64,000 nt of DNA from Fischerella sp. CENA71 (GCA_024239075.1 JANBVI010000027.1:467968-531967); one strand, 5' to 3'. Positions 7,722-16,631 are shown, numbered from the stretch's first letter. Numbers and translations are program-made. Notes: generated from the sequence alone by a model not told the origin.

Positions 7722-10103
7722 TTATCCAAAATATTGCATCAGTATTGATTCAATTTGAACAATACCAATTGGTTTAGACACACATGCATTAGCACCAGCT
7801 TGGAGGGCGCGATCGCGTAATGATTCTGGTGTAGTTTTGGTATAACAGCAATCTAAGCTTGGACCATCATTATTTGTGGCGATCGTATTTGATGTGATAG
7901 TCACCATAATTAAATCTTGCCAATTTGGGTTTTGTCGTACTGTACTCAACAAATCCCAGGCGCTGATTTCTCCTACTAATTCTAAATCCAAAAAAATTAA
8001 ATCAGGCTTTTGGTTTTGCACTCGCTCCCAAAAATCACTGCTATTGCAGATCCAGTCTACATAATAGCCAATTGCTTGCAGATAATCTCGCAGTAATATG
8101 GCAGTTTGTTCTTCATCTTGCACCAACAAAATCTTTTTTGTGACATAAGTAGCAGGGTAATGAGGAGTAGAGACGCGATTAATCGCATCTGTACAAGAGT
8201 TATCATCCTTGCACTCAGGTTGGTATGAGTTTCCATTGGAAGAAGAATAGTGAACGGCATTTGCTACTTCGTTGGTAGCGGAGGTATGTGTTTTTACTGT
8301 GCTTGGTTTTTCAACCAACTGATCATTGTCAACACCGAATATCTCCCCAGAAAACTGTTTTTCTTCTTCTTGTAAAGAGGCTTGATTTGGCAAGAACAAT
8401 GTAAATTGACTACCTTTTCCTAGCACAGATTCTACTGTCACCTCACCACCATGTAAACGTGCTAACTTGCGTGTTAAGGCCAAACCCAAACCCGTGCCTT
8501 CATACTGACGATTGAGGCGACTATCAAGTTGTTTAAAGGGTTCAAATAAGAATTTAAACTGACTGGAATCAATCCCAATTCCTGTGTCTGATACTATAAA
8601 TATTAGACCTTGGTGTACTTTTTTTACTTCTAGGCACACCTCACCTGCTGGCGTGAATTTAATTGCGTTAGTCAACAGATTGAGTAGCATTTGCTTGACT
8701 CGCCGCTCATCACCAATACAAAATTCTGCTTGTTGATCAATTTTGGTAATTAATTGTAAATTTTTTTCTTCGGCCTGATCGCGGACTGTAGATATTACAT
8801 AGTGACACAAATCTTGTATTAAAAATTGAGATAAAAATAGTTCCTCTTTACCTGCTTCTACTTTTGACAAATCGAGAATATCGTTAATTAGTGCCAGTAG
8901 ATGCTCACCACTGCTATAGATACAATCAATATACTCTTTTTGCTTATCGTTGAGAGTCCCCACCATTTCTTGTTGTAGCAACTGAGACAAGCCCATAATT
9001 GCATTTAGAGGCGTTCGTAATTCGTGACTCATGATTGCTAAAAATTCGCTTTTGGCGCGGCTTCCAGCTTCTGCTGCTTCTTTACTTTCGCAGAGTTCTA
9101 ATTCTGTGTGTTTGCGTTCGGTAATGTCCTCGATCATGGCGAGGAAATACTCTGGTTCACCATTTTGACTCAAAATTAGAGAAATACTTACCAAAGTCCA
9201 AACAAATTGACCATTCTTATGTAAAAAACGCCTTTCTAGTTCTAGGCGATCGCAATTTCCCGAAGTCAGTTGTTTATAGAGTTCTAAATCTCCCTCTGAC
9301 TTGAAAATATAATCTGTAAAACGCTTACCAAATAAATCTTCTCGATTGTAGCCCAGTATCTGACACAATGCCGGATTGACATCCACAATCCGCGCTTCCA
9401 TATCTACTAATCCAATTCCCACCGAAGATCGTTCAAAAATTGCCCTAAATTCTGCTTCACTCTGTTGTAGCGCTTCCTGTACAGCTTTACGTTCACTGGC
9501 TTCTATCGCCAAAGTGACAAAATCAGCGATCGAACCTGCAAAGTTTTCTTCTTCTAATGTCCACTGACGAATCCGGCCAATGTGTTCGTGACATACCACT
9601 CCCACCAAACGACCTCCTAACCAAATCGGTGCATTTAATAAAGACGCAATACCAAATGCAGACAAATATGTCTCTGATAATTCTTGCGTTCTATTATCAT
9701 TGCAAGCGTCATGCGCCGCTATGCTGCGTTGTTCTTCCAAAGCCTGAAAGTATGCAGGGAAATTTGCTTTTAAAAGCGACATTCCACTACTATGAAGTTG
9801 AGTTATTGTGTCATATAAATCGATGCATTCAACTTTGGAATGGTCAATATTATATAGCCAGACACTGACTCGCTCTACTTCTATTGTTTGGGCAGCAGCT
9901 TCTGTGATTTCCCTTAATGCTGCCTTGAGATTTCCTTGTTGTAAACTCTTACTTTTAGCTAGTTGGACTAATGTTTTACTTTGTTTTCGCAAACACTTTT
10001 CTCTTTTTTGGAGTGCTTCTTCCACCTGTCTATATTCTGTAATCTCTCCGATTGGCAGTAACCGCATTTTTTGTTCCTGATTAGGAATGAGATTGTCTTG
10101 CAT
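7722..10103 (-). CDS. Hybrid sensor histidine kinase, GAF-PAS-HisKA-HATPase-receiver
   Basis: 793 residues, apparently cytosolic. In order: a short helical N-terminus, GAF (about 60-200), PAS (about 212-330, ending in the usual EDITERKHTE), HisKA with the phosphate-accepting His360 in MSHELRTPLN, HATPase with N-box NLLTNAIKF, DTGIGI and EGTGLGLAL (about 455-575), and a C-terminal receiver (about 655-793) with Asp706 in IFLDLEL and the conserved Lys in VSKPI. The receiver has an unusual insertion around residues 740-765. The linker before it contains the peptide CTDAINRVST (637-646), encoded by an interspersed palindromic repeat. The signal sensed is unknown. No cognate regulator gene is adjacent. 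Confidence 0.93.
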   Translation of the reverse strand: MQDNLIPNQEQKMRLLPIGEITEYRQVEEALQKREKCLRKQSKTLVQLAKSKSLQQGNLKAALREITEAAAQTIEVERVSVWLYNIDHSKVECIDLYDTITQLHSSGMSLLKANFPAYFQALEEQRSIAAHDACNDNRTQELSETYLSAFGIASLLNAPIWLGGRLVGVVCHEHIGRIRQWTLEEENFAGSIADFVTLAIEASERKAVQEALQQSEAEFRAIFERSSVGIGLVDMEARIVDVNPALCQILGYNREDLFGKRFTDYIFKSEGDLELYKQLTSGNCDRLELERRFLHKNGQFVWTLVSISLILSQNGEPEYFLAMIEDITERKHTELELCESKEAAEAGSRAKSEFLAIMSHELRTPLNAIMGLSQLLQQEMVGTLNDKQKEYIDCIYSSGEHLLALINDILDLSKVEAGKEELFLSQFLIQDLCHYVISTVRDQAEEKNLQLITKIDQQAEFCIGDERRVKQMLLNLLTNAIKFTPAGEVCLEVKKVHQGLIFIVSDTGIGIDSSQFKFLFEPFKQLDSRLNRQYEGTGLGLALTRKLARLHGGEVTVESVLGKGSQFTLFLPNQASLQEEEKQFSGEIFGVDNDQLVEKPSTVKTHTSATNEVANAVHYSSSNGNSYQPECKDDNSCTDAINRVSTPHYPATYVTKKILLVQDEEQTAILLRDYLQAIGYYVDWICNSSDFWERVQNQKPDLIFLDLELVGEISAWDLLSTVRQNPNWQDLIMVTITSNTIATNNDGPSLDCCYTKTTPESLRDRALQAGANACVSKPIGIVQIESILMQYFG
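8169..8192. repeat. Palindromic repeat inside the hybrid kinase gene
   Basis: Positions 8171-8190 match the palindrome in the glycosyltransferase gene with one change (GCATCT for GCGTCT). It falls in the flexible linker between the ATPase and receiver domains, where an in-frame insertion is tolerated. Confidence 0.85.
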
Positions 10104-10593
10104 TTTGGCTGGAAAAGAAAAGCTTTTGTCTTTGAATACAATTAACTCAAATAATTTTTCTAATGGAAATAATAAAATTTATAATTAAATCTTGAAATGT
10201 TATTATTTTTATCTTTAATTTTTTTTATTGAATGTTTACCTGATACCTTTAACTAATTCCGCGAGGTTCTTTACTTGTATTGTGCTAGAGGTGGATAGCT
10301 GTTTCACTCCCTACTTTATTGATTCCATTTTACGTAAATGATTAGTCGAAAACAGATGATCTTCTGTTGTAACATATCTCAAACCCAATCCACCTAAGTA
10401 TAAATACTTGTTTGAGCTATTTTACTCGCTAATTCTGTCAGCTTACGTGATACAGCTGGCAGAGCAAGATTTATATGAGTGGTGAAAGCGGTAGGACTTC
10501 ACCACACTAATTTGGATAGGTTTGTAGTAAGCACTAAAGTGCTTGAATATTTGAGCAATTTTGAGGGTTAAAGTCTCACAAGGAACTTCGGAT
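10104..10593. other. Intergenic region, AT-rich leader
   Basis: The upstream side of the hybrid kinase gene is very AT-rich with no open frame of note. At 10518-10555 there is half of the GTTTGTAGTAAG hairpin family (a GCACT-AA-AGTGC stem). I see no further gene or RNA signature. Confidence 0.6.
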
Positions 10594-11448
10594 CTATTGC
10601 TTTTCTTCAGCACGACGCACGAAGGATAACAAATCTTCTAAGATAGTTTCGTGGTAATGCTCTTGTGGATAATGCCCAACGTTATTTAATTTGACTAATT
10701 CTCCATTGGGTACAGATTTAGCAAAGTTTTCTGCCATATCTACACTTAACCAAGGATCAATAACCCCCCATTGAATTAATATTGGTTGTTGCCAATCTTG
10801 AAAACCAGTTTCGATTTCAGACATGGCTTTTGCTAGTTGCAAATTGCGAATTGTTGAGAGAAGGGCGCGTCCTGCGGCTGATGTTTTCAAAAATGGTTTG
10901 CGGTAAACATCTAAATCTTTGTCTGCAATCACATAACGACTACCACCTTCTAAAGTTCTATCTACTAAAAGAGGGTCTTGGGTCATCATATCACCTGCAA
11001 AAGGGAGACCCATTTGTTGAATTTTCCAAGGTAATTTGGCAGTGCTAGAAATTGGTGTATTGAGTATAGCTATATTGGCTATTTGTTCTGGATGACGCAA
11101 AGCATATTGCAGCCCCACAGAACCTAAAAAACCTTGGACAACTAAAGAAAAGCGTTCTAATTCTAAAGCTTGAATAAATCCTGCTAACGCTGTAATAAAT
11201 GCATCAGGAGTATAAGCAAAATCTCTTTTTTCCGGTTTAGCAGAGAAGCCAAAACCAATCCAATCGGGTGCGATCGCTTTTGTTCCTTGTTGTGCTAATG
11301 CAGGTAAAATATTACGCCAGCTATAGCTTTGGGAAACTAAACCATGTAGCAATACAACAGGTAATAAATCAGTTCTACCAATTGGTTCTGCTAATCTGTA
11401 AAACCATTCTTGTGAATCTACGGTAATTTTATGTTCTGTTAAAGACAT
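10594..11448 (-). CDS. Alpha/beta-hydrolase-fold protein lacking the usual nucleophile
   Basis: 284 residues. The oxyanion-side LLHG (residues 33-36), the acid in GVIDPW and the late histidine in NVGHYP match the haloalkane-dehalogenase/epoxide-hydrolase branch of the alpha/beta-hydrolase fold. At the nucleophile elbow, where relatives have VVQDW or GHSMG, this protein reads VVQGFLG, placing Gly106 where Asp or Ser should be. It may therefore be non-catalytic, or use another residue. It may be co-transcribed with the FAD oxidoreductase gene, which lies upstream and is read toward it across a hairpin repeat. The fold is sure; the function is unknown. Confidence 0.85.
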   Translation of the reverse strand: MSLTEHKITVDSQEWFYRLAEPIGRTDLLPVVLLHGLVSQSYSWRNILPALAQQGTKAIAPDWIGFGFSAKPEKRDFAYTPDAFITALAGFIQALELERFSLVVQGFLGSVGLQYALRHPEQIANIAILNTPISSTAKLPWKIQQMGLPFAGDMMTQDPLLVDRTLEGGSRYVIADKDLDVYRKPFLKTSAAGRALLSTIRNLQLAKAMSEIETGFQDWQQPILIQWGVIDPWLSVDMAENFAKSVPNGELVKLNNVGHYPQEHYHETILEDLLSFVRRAEEKQ

Positions 11449-11480
11449 TTTTATTAAAAATGCAATTGCGTAAACAAAAA

Positions 11481-11544
11481 TAGGTTTGTAGTAAGGACTT
11501 TAGTCCTTGAATATTTAAGCGCTAAAGCGCTTACTACAAACCTA
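11481..11544. repeat. Compound hairpin repeat, GTTTGTAGTAAG family
   Basis: The outer 15-bp arms TAGGTTTGTAGTAAG and CTTACTACAAACCTA are perfect complements. Inside lie two tight hairpins, AAGGACT-TT-AGTCCTT and AAGCGCT-AA-AGCGCTT. The DNA or RNA could form a cruciform-like structure. Relatives lie at 10518-10555, 26210-26279, 47268-47331 and 59738-59792. Confidence 0.9.
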
Positions 11545-11552
11545 TGTTTTTT

Positions 11553-12668
11553 CTAATTAGCAATAATCATCTCACGAATCGCGTCAGCTGTTGCGGGTGC
11601 TAGTAAGATACCGTTGCGATAATGTCCGGTGGCAAGCAAGACGTTACTAAAGCCTGATAGTTTTTCGATGATTGGGGCGGGGCGTCCTTCAGGGCGAGGA
11701 CGTAAACCAGACCAAGTACGGATAGTAGTGGCTTTTGCTAAATCTGGACAGAAGGCGATCGCTTGTTGTTTGACAGACTCAAGCAATTTTGTGTCGGCTG
11801 ATATCTCATGACTACCGTTTGTGGGAAACTCAACTGTTGCGCCTACCCAGTAATCTCCATCACCAACAGGAACAATATGCACATCGTTACCAGTGATCAC
11901 TGGCTGAAAATCGGGATTACCCAAACTATGTCCTAATCTGAGTTGCAAAGCTTGACCTAATACCGGACGAATGTCAACCATCTGGTTTAATTGTGCTGAT
12001 AATGCTGATGAGCCAAGCCCAGCAGCAACTACAAACCAATCTGCTGTAAAATTCCCTTGTGTTGTCTCGACTTGCTGGCAAATATCCCCTTGCTGAGATG
12101 GTGGAGTTATACCCAAAACATTCACACCAAATTTAAAGGTAACACCATTCTTTTGAGCAGCTGCAACTAAAGCCAATGTTAGAGCTGTGGGGTCTAGTTG
12201 GCGATCTTGAGGAGAATAAACAGCACCAATAATATTTTTATGTTCTACCTGTGGACAGATATTTTGTAATTTAGCAGTATCCCAAATTTCTAGCTGATAA
12301 CCTTGGGTGTGCCGAATTTCGGTTAGTTTTTGCCATTGTGAGATTTCCTCATCTGCGCCAGAAGAATCTGCATTTCCCGTCAACAGCATGAGAATTCCTT
12401 GGCGGTTAAAAGAAATCTTGTGATTTGTCAGTTTCTCTAATTCTGGAATCAGGGTTTCGTAGCGCTGGATGCTAGTCTGACGCATCCGCCAAGCTTTTCC
12501 TTTGATTTTGTGACTGATGATGCCCATTAAAACACCCAAAGCTGCCCCTGTGGAAGCTTGGGCGGGTGGTTGTTTGTCTATGACTGTGATCTTTAACTGT
12601 GTGACTAGACTTAGTTCATAGGCGATCGCAGCTCCAACTGCACCACAACCAATAATAACTACATTCAT
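11553..12668 (-). CDS. FAD-dependent glycine/D-amino-acid oxidase-like protein
   Basis: 371 residues. The protein begins with a Rossmann FAD-binding motif, VVIIGCGAVGAAIAYELS, at its extreme N-terminus, and ends with the DAO-family signature TGHYRNGILLAP, in which the Arg-Asn-Gly contacts the flavin and substrate carboxylate in ThiO-type enzymes. WSGLRPRPEGRPAPIIE is also typical of the glycine oxidase/DadA group. Such enzymes oxidise glycine or D-amino acids to imino acids; ThiO makes iminoglycine for thiamin thiazole synthesis. No thi gene is nearby, so ThiO is only one possibility. The gene may be read together with the downstream alpha/beta-hydrolase. Confidence 0.88.
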   Translation of the reverse strand: MNVVIIGCGAVGAAIAYELSLVTQLKITVIDKQPPAQASTGAALGVLMGIISHKIKGKAWRMRQTSIQRYETLIPELEKLTNHKISFNRQGILMLLTGNADSSGADEEISQWQKLTEIRHTQGYQLEIWDTAKLQNICPQVEHKNIIGAVYSPQDRQLDPTALTLALVAAAQKNGVTFKFGVNVLGITPPSQQGDICQQVETTQGNFTADWFVVAAGLGSSALSAQLNQMVDIRPVLGQALQLRLGHSLGNPDFQPVITGNDVHIVPVGDGDYWVGATVEFPTNGSHEISADTKLLESVKQQAIAFCPDLAKATTIRTWSGLRPRPEGRPAPIIEKLSGFSNVLLATGHYRNGILLAPATADAIREMIIAN

Positions 12669-12682
12669 GCTTTTTTAAGAAG

Positions 12683-12790
12683 GGATCGGGAATCGGGAAT
12701 CGGGAATCGGGGATTGGGGACTAGGAATAGAGAATTAGGGATGAGGAACTAAGCGACATTCTTCCCAATCCCTGATTCCCGATCCCTGAT
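12683..12790. repeat. GGGAATC/GGGGATC short-unit repeats with inverted partner
   Basis: Tandem GGGAATC units are followed about 70 bp on by the reverse-complement run CCCTGATTCCCGATCCCTGA. Similar G-rich/C-rich runs occur near 4564, 24500, 29670, 32370 and 60510. They sit between genes; here, between psbQ and the FAD oxidoreductase, both on the minus strand. Confidence 0.8.
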
Positions 12791-12800
12791 CACCTATCCA

Positions 12801-13268
12801 TTAACCAGCTTCTGCTGACGTGCTTGCTTCTGGAAGCAAATCAAGGAATTTGTCAACATCTACAAATGCAGCCTTGGTGTTATTCAAAGCTTTAAAGGAA
12901 TTAGCAGATTCAGTAGCTTGATCGATTTGAACCAGATGATTAAACAAATCTCTCGCTACTTGGCGTGCTTTTGGTTGATCTTGAGGCAAAAGGTTAGGAA
13001 TGATATAAGTCATGTTTAACCTTGCTTCTGCCATTGGACCGTGGATAAAATTACCAACATTTACCCAATTGTTATCTTGGATCAGCCCTTTGAGTTCGTC
13101 AGAGCGATCGCGCACAGTTTCGATTTTAGGCAGGTATCCCTGAATTTTCTCAATCTGTGTGGGCGTATAAGTTGGAGGTGCTGTGGCTACAGTCGGGCCA
13201 CCACAGCTGATCAGAAATGTTGCTAAAAGAACTAGGACTAGTGACAAGAGTGAGCGTTGACGCGCCAT
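12801..13268 (-). CDS. psbQ: Photosystem II lipoprotein PsbQ (CyanoQ)
   Basis: 155 residues. A basic start and hydrophobic signal peptide end in the lipobox LISC (Cys22), so the mature protein is lipid-anchored on the lumenal side of the thylakoid. The mature part is a helical bundle (KIQGYLPKIETVRDRSDELKGLI; WVNVGNFIHGPMAEARLNM) matching cyanobacterial PsbQ, which binds the outer surface of photosystem II and stabilises the water-oxidising complex. Length and lipobox agree with the family. The gene stands alone on the minus strand; the next gene downstream in the same direction is the FAD oxidoreductase, separated by a repeat block. Confidence 0.92.
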   Translation of the reverse strand: MARQRSLLSLVLVLLATFLISCGGPTVATAPPTYTPTQIEKIQGYLPKIETVRDRSDELKGLIQDNNWVNVGNFIHGPMAEARLNMTYIIPNLLPQDQPKARQVARDLFNHLVQIDQATESANSFKALNNTKAAFVDVDKFLDLLPEASTSAEAG

Positions 13269-13444
13269 AAACTAAGCTTATGTATTACCGATTAACAGTG
13301 TCACTCTAGTAGTTTCAGTTTGACAATGTCAACTGCTTAAAAAGCAATTTTACTGCGTGTGCAGCTACTCTCATCCTTACTAATTTGATCGGACGGCCTG
13401 ATGCTTTTTCATCTAATATTGTTTTTGATAGTCCTTAGTAAATT

Positions 13445-13617
13445 ATGCCTGTGCGATCGCGCAAGTCAAACCCACGCGATCGCTCGTTGTGTTGATCCTA
13501 ATTATTGGATCGGTGGCTCTAGCACTACATGATGAGAAATTTCGACCGATTTTTGGTGATTTAGCTAAGGTGGCTATTGGTGAGTATTTAGGTCAATTAA
13601 TACCAGAGTCCAAGTGA
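13445..13617 (+). pseudogene. Possible frameshifted or very small membrane-protein gene
   Basis: From an ATG at 13445 a basic start, MPVRSRKSNPRDRSL, is read, then stops at once. One frame over (mod-1), a coherent sequence follows to TGA at 13615-13617: a hydrophobic stretch VVLILIIGSVALAL and then HDEKFRPIFGDLAKVAIGEY and a short polar tail. Joined by a one-base correction near 13480-13490 it makes a plausible 57-residue single-pass protein. Alternatively translation begins at GTG 13489 (42 residues), but no Shine-Dalgarno is visible. It may be a real small gene with a sequencing or natural indel near two HIP1 sites. The function is unknown. Confidence 0.35.
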
Positions 13618-13782
13618 GTGGGGATTCAGTTTAGGACTTTTTGTTAATTATTTGTTAACTTTTTAGTCATTGGTCATTTGTCATTGGTCAATATTCAATA
13701 GTCATTGTTTATTCTCCGCATCCCCACGTCTCCTTGTCTCCCTGTTCTCCTTCCTTGTTTATGATCTCTATTTTCACTAAGT
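13618..13782. other. Repeat-rich intergenic stretch
   Basis: It contains TCATTTGTCATTGG heptamer-family units (13665-13705) and a C/T-rich CCTTGTCTCCCTG run (about 13725-13757), both of which recur elsewhere in the window. No gene is seen. Confidence 0.6.
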
Positions 13783-13820
13783 AAAAACAGAAGGCGATTT
13801 TCCCAAAAAAACACCTTCTG
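13783..13820 (-). terminator. Rho-independent terminator of the TerB-like gene
   Basis: Read on the minus strand, the stem CAGAAGGTG/CGCCTTCTG (one G-U pair) is followed directly by TTTTT. It begins 36 bp after the stop of the acidic TerB-like gene. Confidence 0.75.
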
Positions 13821-13855
13821 AATGCGAATAGATGAGTGCGATCACGTTTCTTGAG

Positions 13856-14905
13856 CTAATTGAACTCAATAGTATCGACGAAACTAATAATACTCTGCTT
13901 CAGATTTTCGGCTTCTTGTTTAACACCAGTCGGAGTTTCACCATCACAAAAGCTGCGCTGGCTACTGACTATATACAAAAAGTCTCCATCAATAAATGCT
14001 AACAATCCTCGATAAGCATCACATTTGACAGCAGTACCGTTGTTCCCTGTTTTAGGAACTGTTGAGCCTTCGGGCATATTTACTAATGCAAAGTAAGCGC
14101 CTTCTAATACATCTGACAGATATTCTGTGTAATCCACGGTAGTATCTGGTAAATTAGATGCGATCGCACTAGGCACATATTTATTTAAAAGAATAGACCT
14201 TAAATATTCCTCCTGCCCTACAGATTCCATGTCATCCATTTGTTGAGGAGGCAGGGAACTATAATCGATTCTGAATAAAGAACCAACGTCATCAGAAAAA
14301 ATCACTATTCCTTCTTGACTATCAATCATCGCTCCCTGTTTGAGACTTGATGGAACAGGGACTGTAAAATTGCCAGCAGGTGACTCATATATTGGCTGGC
14401 TAGACATTGATTCTAGTAAATCTTCATCTTCTTCTAGGAAATCTTCATCATCTGCTTCTTCAAAAGCGGTAATCACTTCTTCTACTATTTCCTTCGCTTC
14501 GTCATCTTCTAGTTCCAAGGCTTGTTGTAGCTTCTTGAGTAGAGTTGCTTTTCCCCTGGGAATACGCAAATCTTCTTCATCTACTAGCATACTCACCCCG
14601 GCAGCAAAAGCATCTGGGATTAATTCATCATCCAATGATTCATAAGCAGTGTTGAAAAGTGTTCCGACTCCTTCATCTTCAGCTAGGGCTATAAGTTTAT
14701 CGATCATTTCTAATAATTCATCGTCGGAATATTCGTCAAAAATCTCAAATCCCCAGAGAATATCTGTCAATAGTTCCGCATCTACATCTTCTATAGAAGA
14801 ATCTGCAATTGCAGTCACAACCGCGACAGCTGCGATCGCTTCATTTGGATTGAGTGATTCTTCCAACACCTCTTCCGACTCAAAAAATTTGTCGTACTTA
14901 CCCAT
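13856..14905 (-). CDS. Acidic protein with TerB-like helical domain and unknown C-terminal domain
   Basis: 349 residues from ATG 14905, chosen because GGAGG lies just upstream; a longer frame to 14947 lacks such a site. Residues 20-160 are helical and very acidic, with the spacing of TerB/tellurite-resistance-like domains found in many cyanobacterial proteins (ELLEMIDKLIALAEDEGVG). An acidic linker DEDFLEEDEDLLES leads to a C-terminal domain (about 175-349) that looks beta-rich, starts with PAGNFTVPVPSSLKQG and has two cysteines. No membrane segment or signal is seen. It probably stands as a single transcript, with its own terminator. The TerB assignment is moderate; the C-terminal domain is not recognised. 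Confidence 0.75.
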   Translation of the reverse strand: MGKYDKFFESEEVLEESLNPNEAIAAVAVVTAIADSSIEDVDAELLTDILWGFEIFDEYSDDELLEMIDKLIALAEDEGVGTLFNTAYESLDDELIPDAFAAGVSMLVDEEDLRIPRGKATLLKKLQQALELEDDEAKEIVEEVITAFEEADDEDFLEEDEDLLESMSSQPIYESPAGNFTVPVPSSLKQGAMIDSQEGIVIFSDDVGSLFRIDYSSLPPQQMDDMESVGQEEYLRSILLNKYVPSAIASNLPDTTVDYTEYLSDVLEGAYFALVNMPEGSTVPKTGNNGTAVKCDAYRGLLAFIDGDFLYIVSSQRSFCDGETPTGVKQEAENLKQSIISFVDTIEFN

Positions 14906-15303
14906 GATTTTTCCTCCGTTGTCTAGTGTGATTGGGTAGTTTACCAATGGCTGAAGTCATTAGTTTGCAATTGTTAGGCTCAAATAACCAAGACTTACTA
15001 AGTAGTAATGATTGAATTTGTAATTTAATAACCTGTTCTTAATCTGCTTACGAACCAGCAAGCACTACATACTATATGGACATCCTATGTGTGGCAAAGC
15101 ATTTTCATAGGTTATACCATTTCAGATTTAAAATTTTGGATCGTTGCAAATTGATGTATTAAGTACCTTGATATTTCATCTTATAGTATTCATTTTCTGT
15201 ATTGATGGTTAGTTAGGATTTGAGCATATATTTTTGCATCAAATTGAAAAACCATTTTACATGTGTGGTCTCCGTTATGGGATATACTGAGCTACGAAGT
15301 CTA
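14906..15303. other. Intergenic region without recognised features
   Basis: AT-rich leader of the TerB-like gene. The GGAGGAAAA ribosome site lies at its left edge. No repeat of the families seen elsewhere, no open frame and no stable hairpin was noticed. Confidence 0.5.
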
Positions 15304-16530
15304 CTACTTATTTTTTTCTGAAAGAAAGCGTTGGGCAATATCCCTATAGAAATTGGGATCTGTCCAGTAACCTAAATGCGCCTTTTCCCCCCAAGTAGTT
15401 TCATATTCCATTCGTATATTATCTAAGCTGTCGTAATAATCTAAGTGACCACTAATTGGATCTTGTAGATGATAATAATTTACCCAGCGAATTTTTTCTA
15501 GTTGGCATTCTACTGGGTTTTTAGTCAAGTATGGAGTTAACCGAATATATAAAGGCTTTACACGAAAAGAATTTAAGTGTTCTAATATTCTCTGTCTAAT
15601 ATACTGATGCTGCTCTGCCATTTCTCTGAAGAAAAAAGCAATCTTATCTAATGGAGAGCCAAAAGTAATTAATCCTGTAATTTTATCAACAAGCAAACTT
15701 TTGCCCCGATCTTGAGATAGACTTGCTTCTATGCATAAAAGATTTAAGGTATCGTAAGCAATACAGCTACCGAGAGAATGTCCAGCTATGATTATTTGGT
15801 CATAATTTGCTGATTTATCCTTGAGAATGGCTTTGAGCAGTGTTAATGATTCCGCTAGTATTTGTTCACGAATTTTATGGTAAGGGGATTTTACCGTTGT
15901 AGTGGTATATATAGCAACATCACCCACTAGGTTTACTAGCAAAGGAGTTATCAGTTGTCTGCTTAATTTCCAAGCTGGTTGTAAAAACTTGCCTTGAAGG
16001 AATGGACTTAATAGTAGTAGAATTACGTAAATAATTAGTCGTAACCAAGGATATATTATTTTAAATAACCGTAAAAATATAGTTAGCCAACGTAAGCGAT
16101 ATTTAAAAAAACTATTCCAATTTTTTTCTTTCAAAATATCATCTAATTTAGATTCATTTTCCTTGCGACTATAAAATGCAATTGTCCCCTCTAATGTCTG
16201 ATCTGCCCATTGTAATACTTCTGATACACTAATTTTATTTTCCGTATCGGCTGCCCAATAATATTCGTGAATGTCTATAAAATCATCTGCTGTAAATTCA
16301 GTAGAACTAAGACGCACAAAACTTTCTATCCAACGATTACCATTCGGCAGTCTTCGTTTAGCAATTAAGTGTTCTAACAGGATTGGTAAACTCTGCCCTT
16401 CAAAGTGTTTAACTAAATTTTGGGCAAAATAATCTACTGTTTCATAAGGTATTTGTTCACCTACGCCGTGGATAATAATAAATGCCGTACGTCCTTGGGG
16501 AAATTTAATACTAATATCTTGAATATTCAT
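15304..16530 (-). CDS. Membrane-associated alpha/beta-hydrolase (lipase-like)
   Basis: 408 residues. Near the N-terminus AFIIIHGVGEQ is the HG loop of lipase-like alpha/beta-hydrolases, and IIIAGHSLGSCIAYD is an intact nucleophile elbow (GHSLG). Between them lies a hydrophobic stretch (LRLIIYVILLLLSPFL, about residues 165-180) that could anchor the protein to a membrane. GSPLDKIAFFF and PISGHLDYYDS later may supply the Asp and His of the triad. A lipase or esterase role is likely, but the substrate is unknown. AAAGGA upstream supports the ATG. The half-Clp-N gene ends 100 bp upstream on the same strand, so the two may be co-transcribed. Confidence 0.75.
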   Translation of the reverse strand: MNIQDISIKFPQGRTAFIIIHGVGEQIPYETVDYFAQNLVKHFEGQSLPILLEHLIAKRRLPNGNRWIESFVRLSSTEFTADDFIDIHEYYWAADTENKISVSEVLQWADQTLEGTIAFYSRKENESKLDDILKEKNWNSFFKYRLRWLTIFLRLFKIIYPWLRLIIYVILLLLSPFLQGKFLQPAWKLSRQLITPLLVNLVGDVAIYTTTTVKSPYHKIREQILAESLTLLKAILKDKSANYDQIIIAGHSLGSCIAYDTLNLLCIEASLSQDRGKSLLVDKITGLITFGSPLDKIAFFFREMAEQHQYIRQRILEHLNSFRVKPLYIRLTPYLTKNPVECQLEKIRWVNYYHLQDPISGHLDYYDSLDNIRMEYETTWGEKAHLGYWTDPNFYRDIAQRFLSEKNK

Positions 16531-16631
16531 AATTATTTAATCCTTTCTCAGTTGTAGTTAGTTATTAATTGGTAGTTGTTTGTGAGGGCAGACAACTACC
16601 AAGCAACAACTACTAACAGATTAAAGGATTA

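Noticed and set aside
14340-14939. Serine-rich plus-strand frames opposite the TerB-like gene
   Set aside because: They are the antisense of an acidic GAA/GAT-rich gene, which always reads as Ser-rich.
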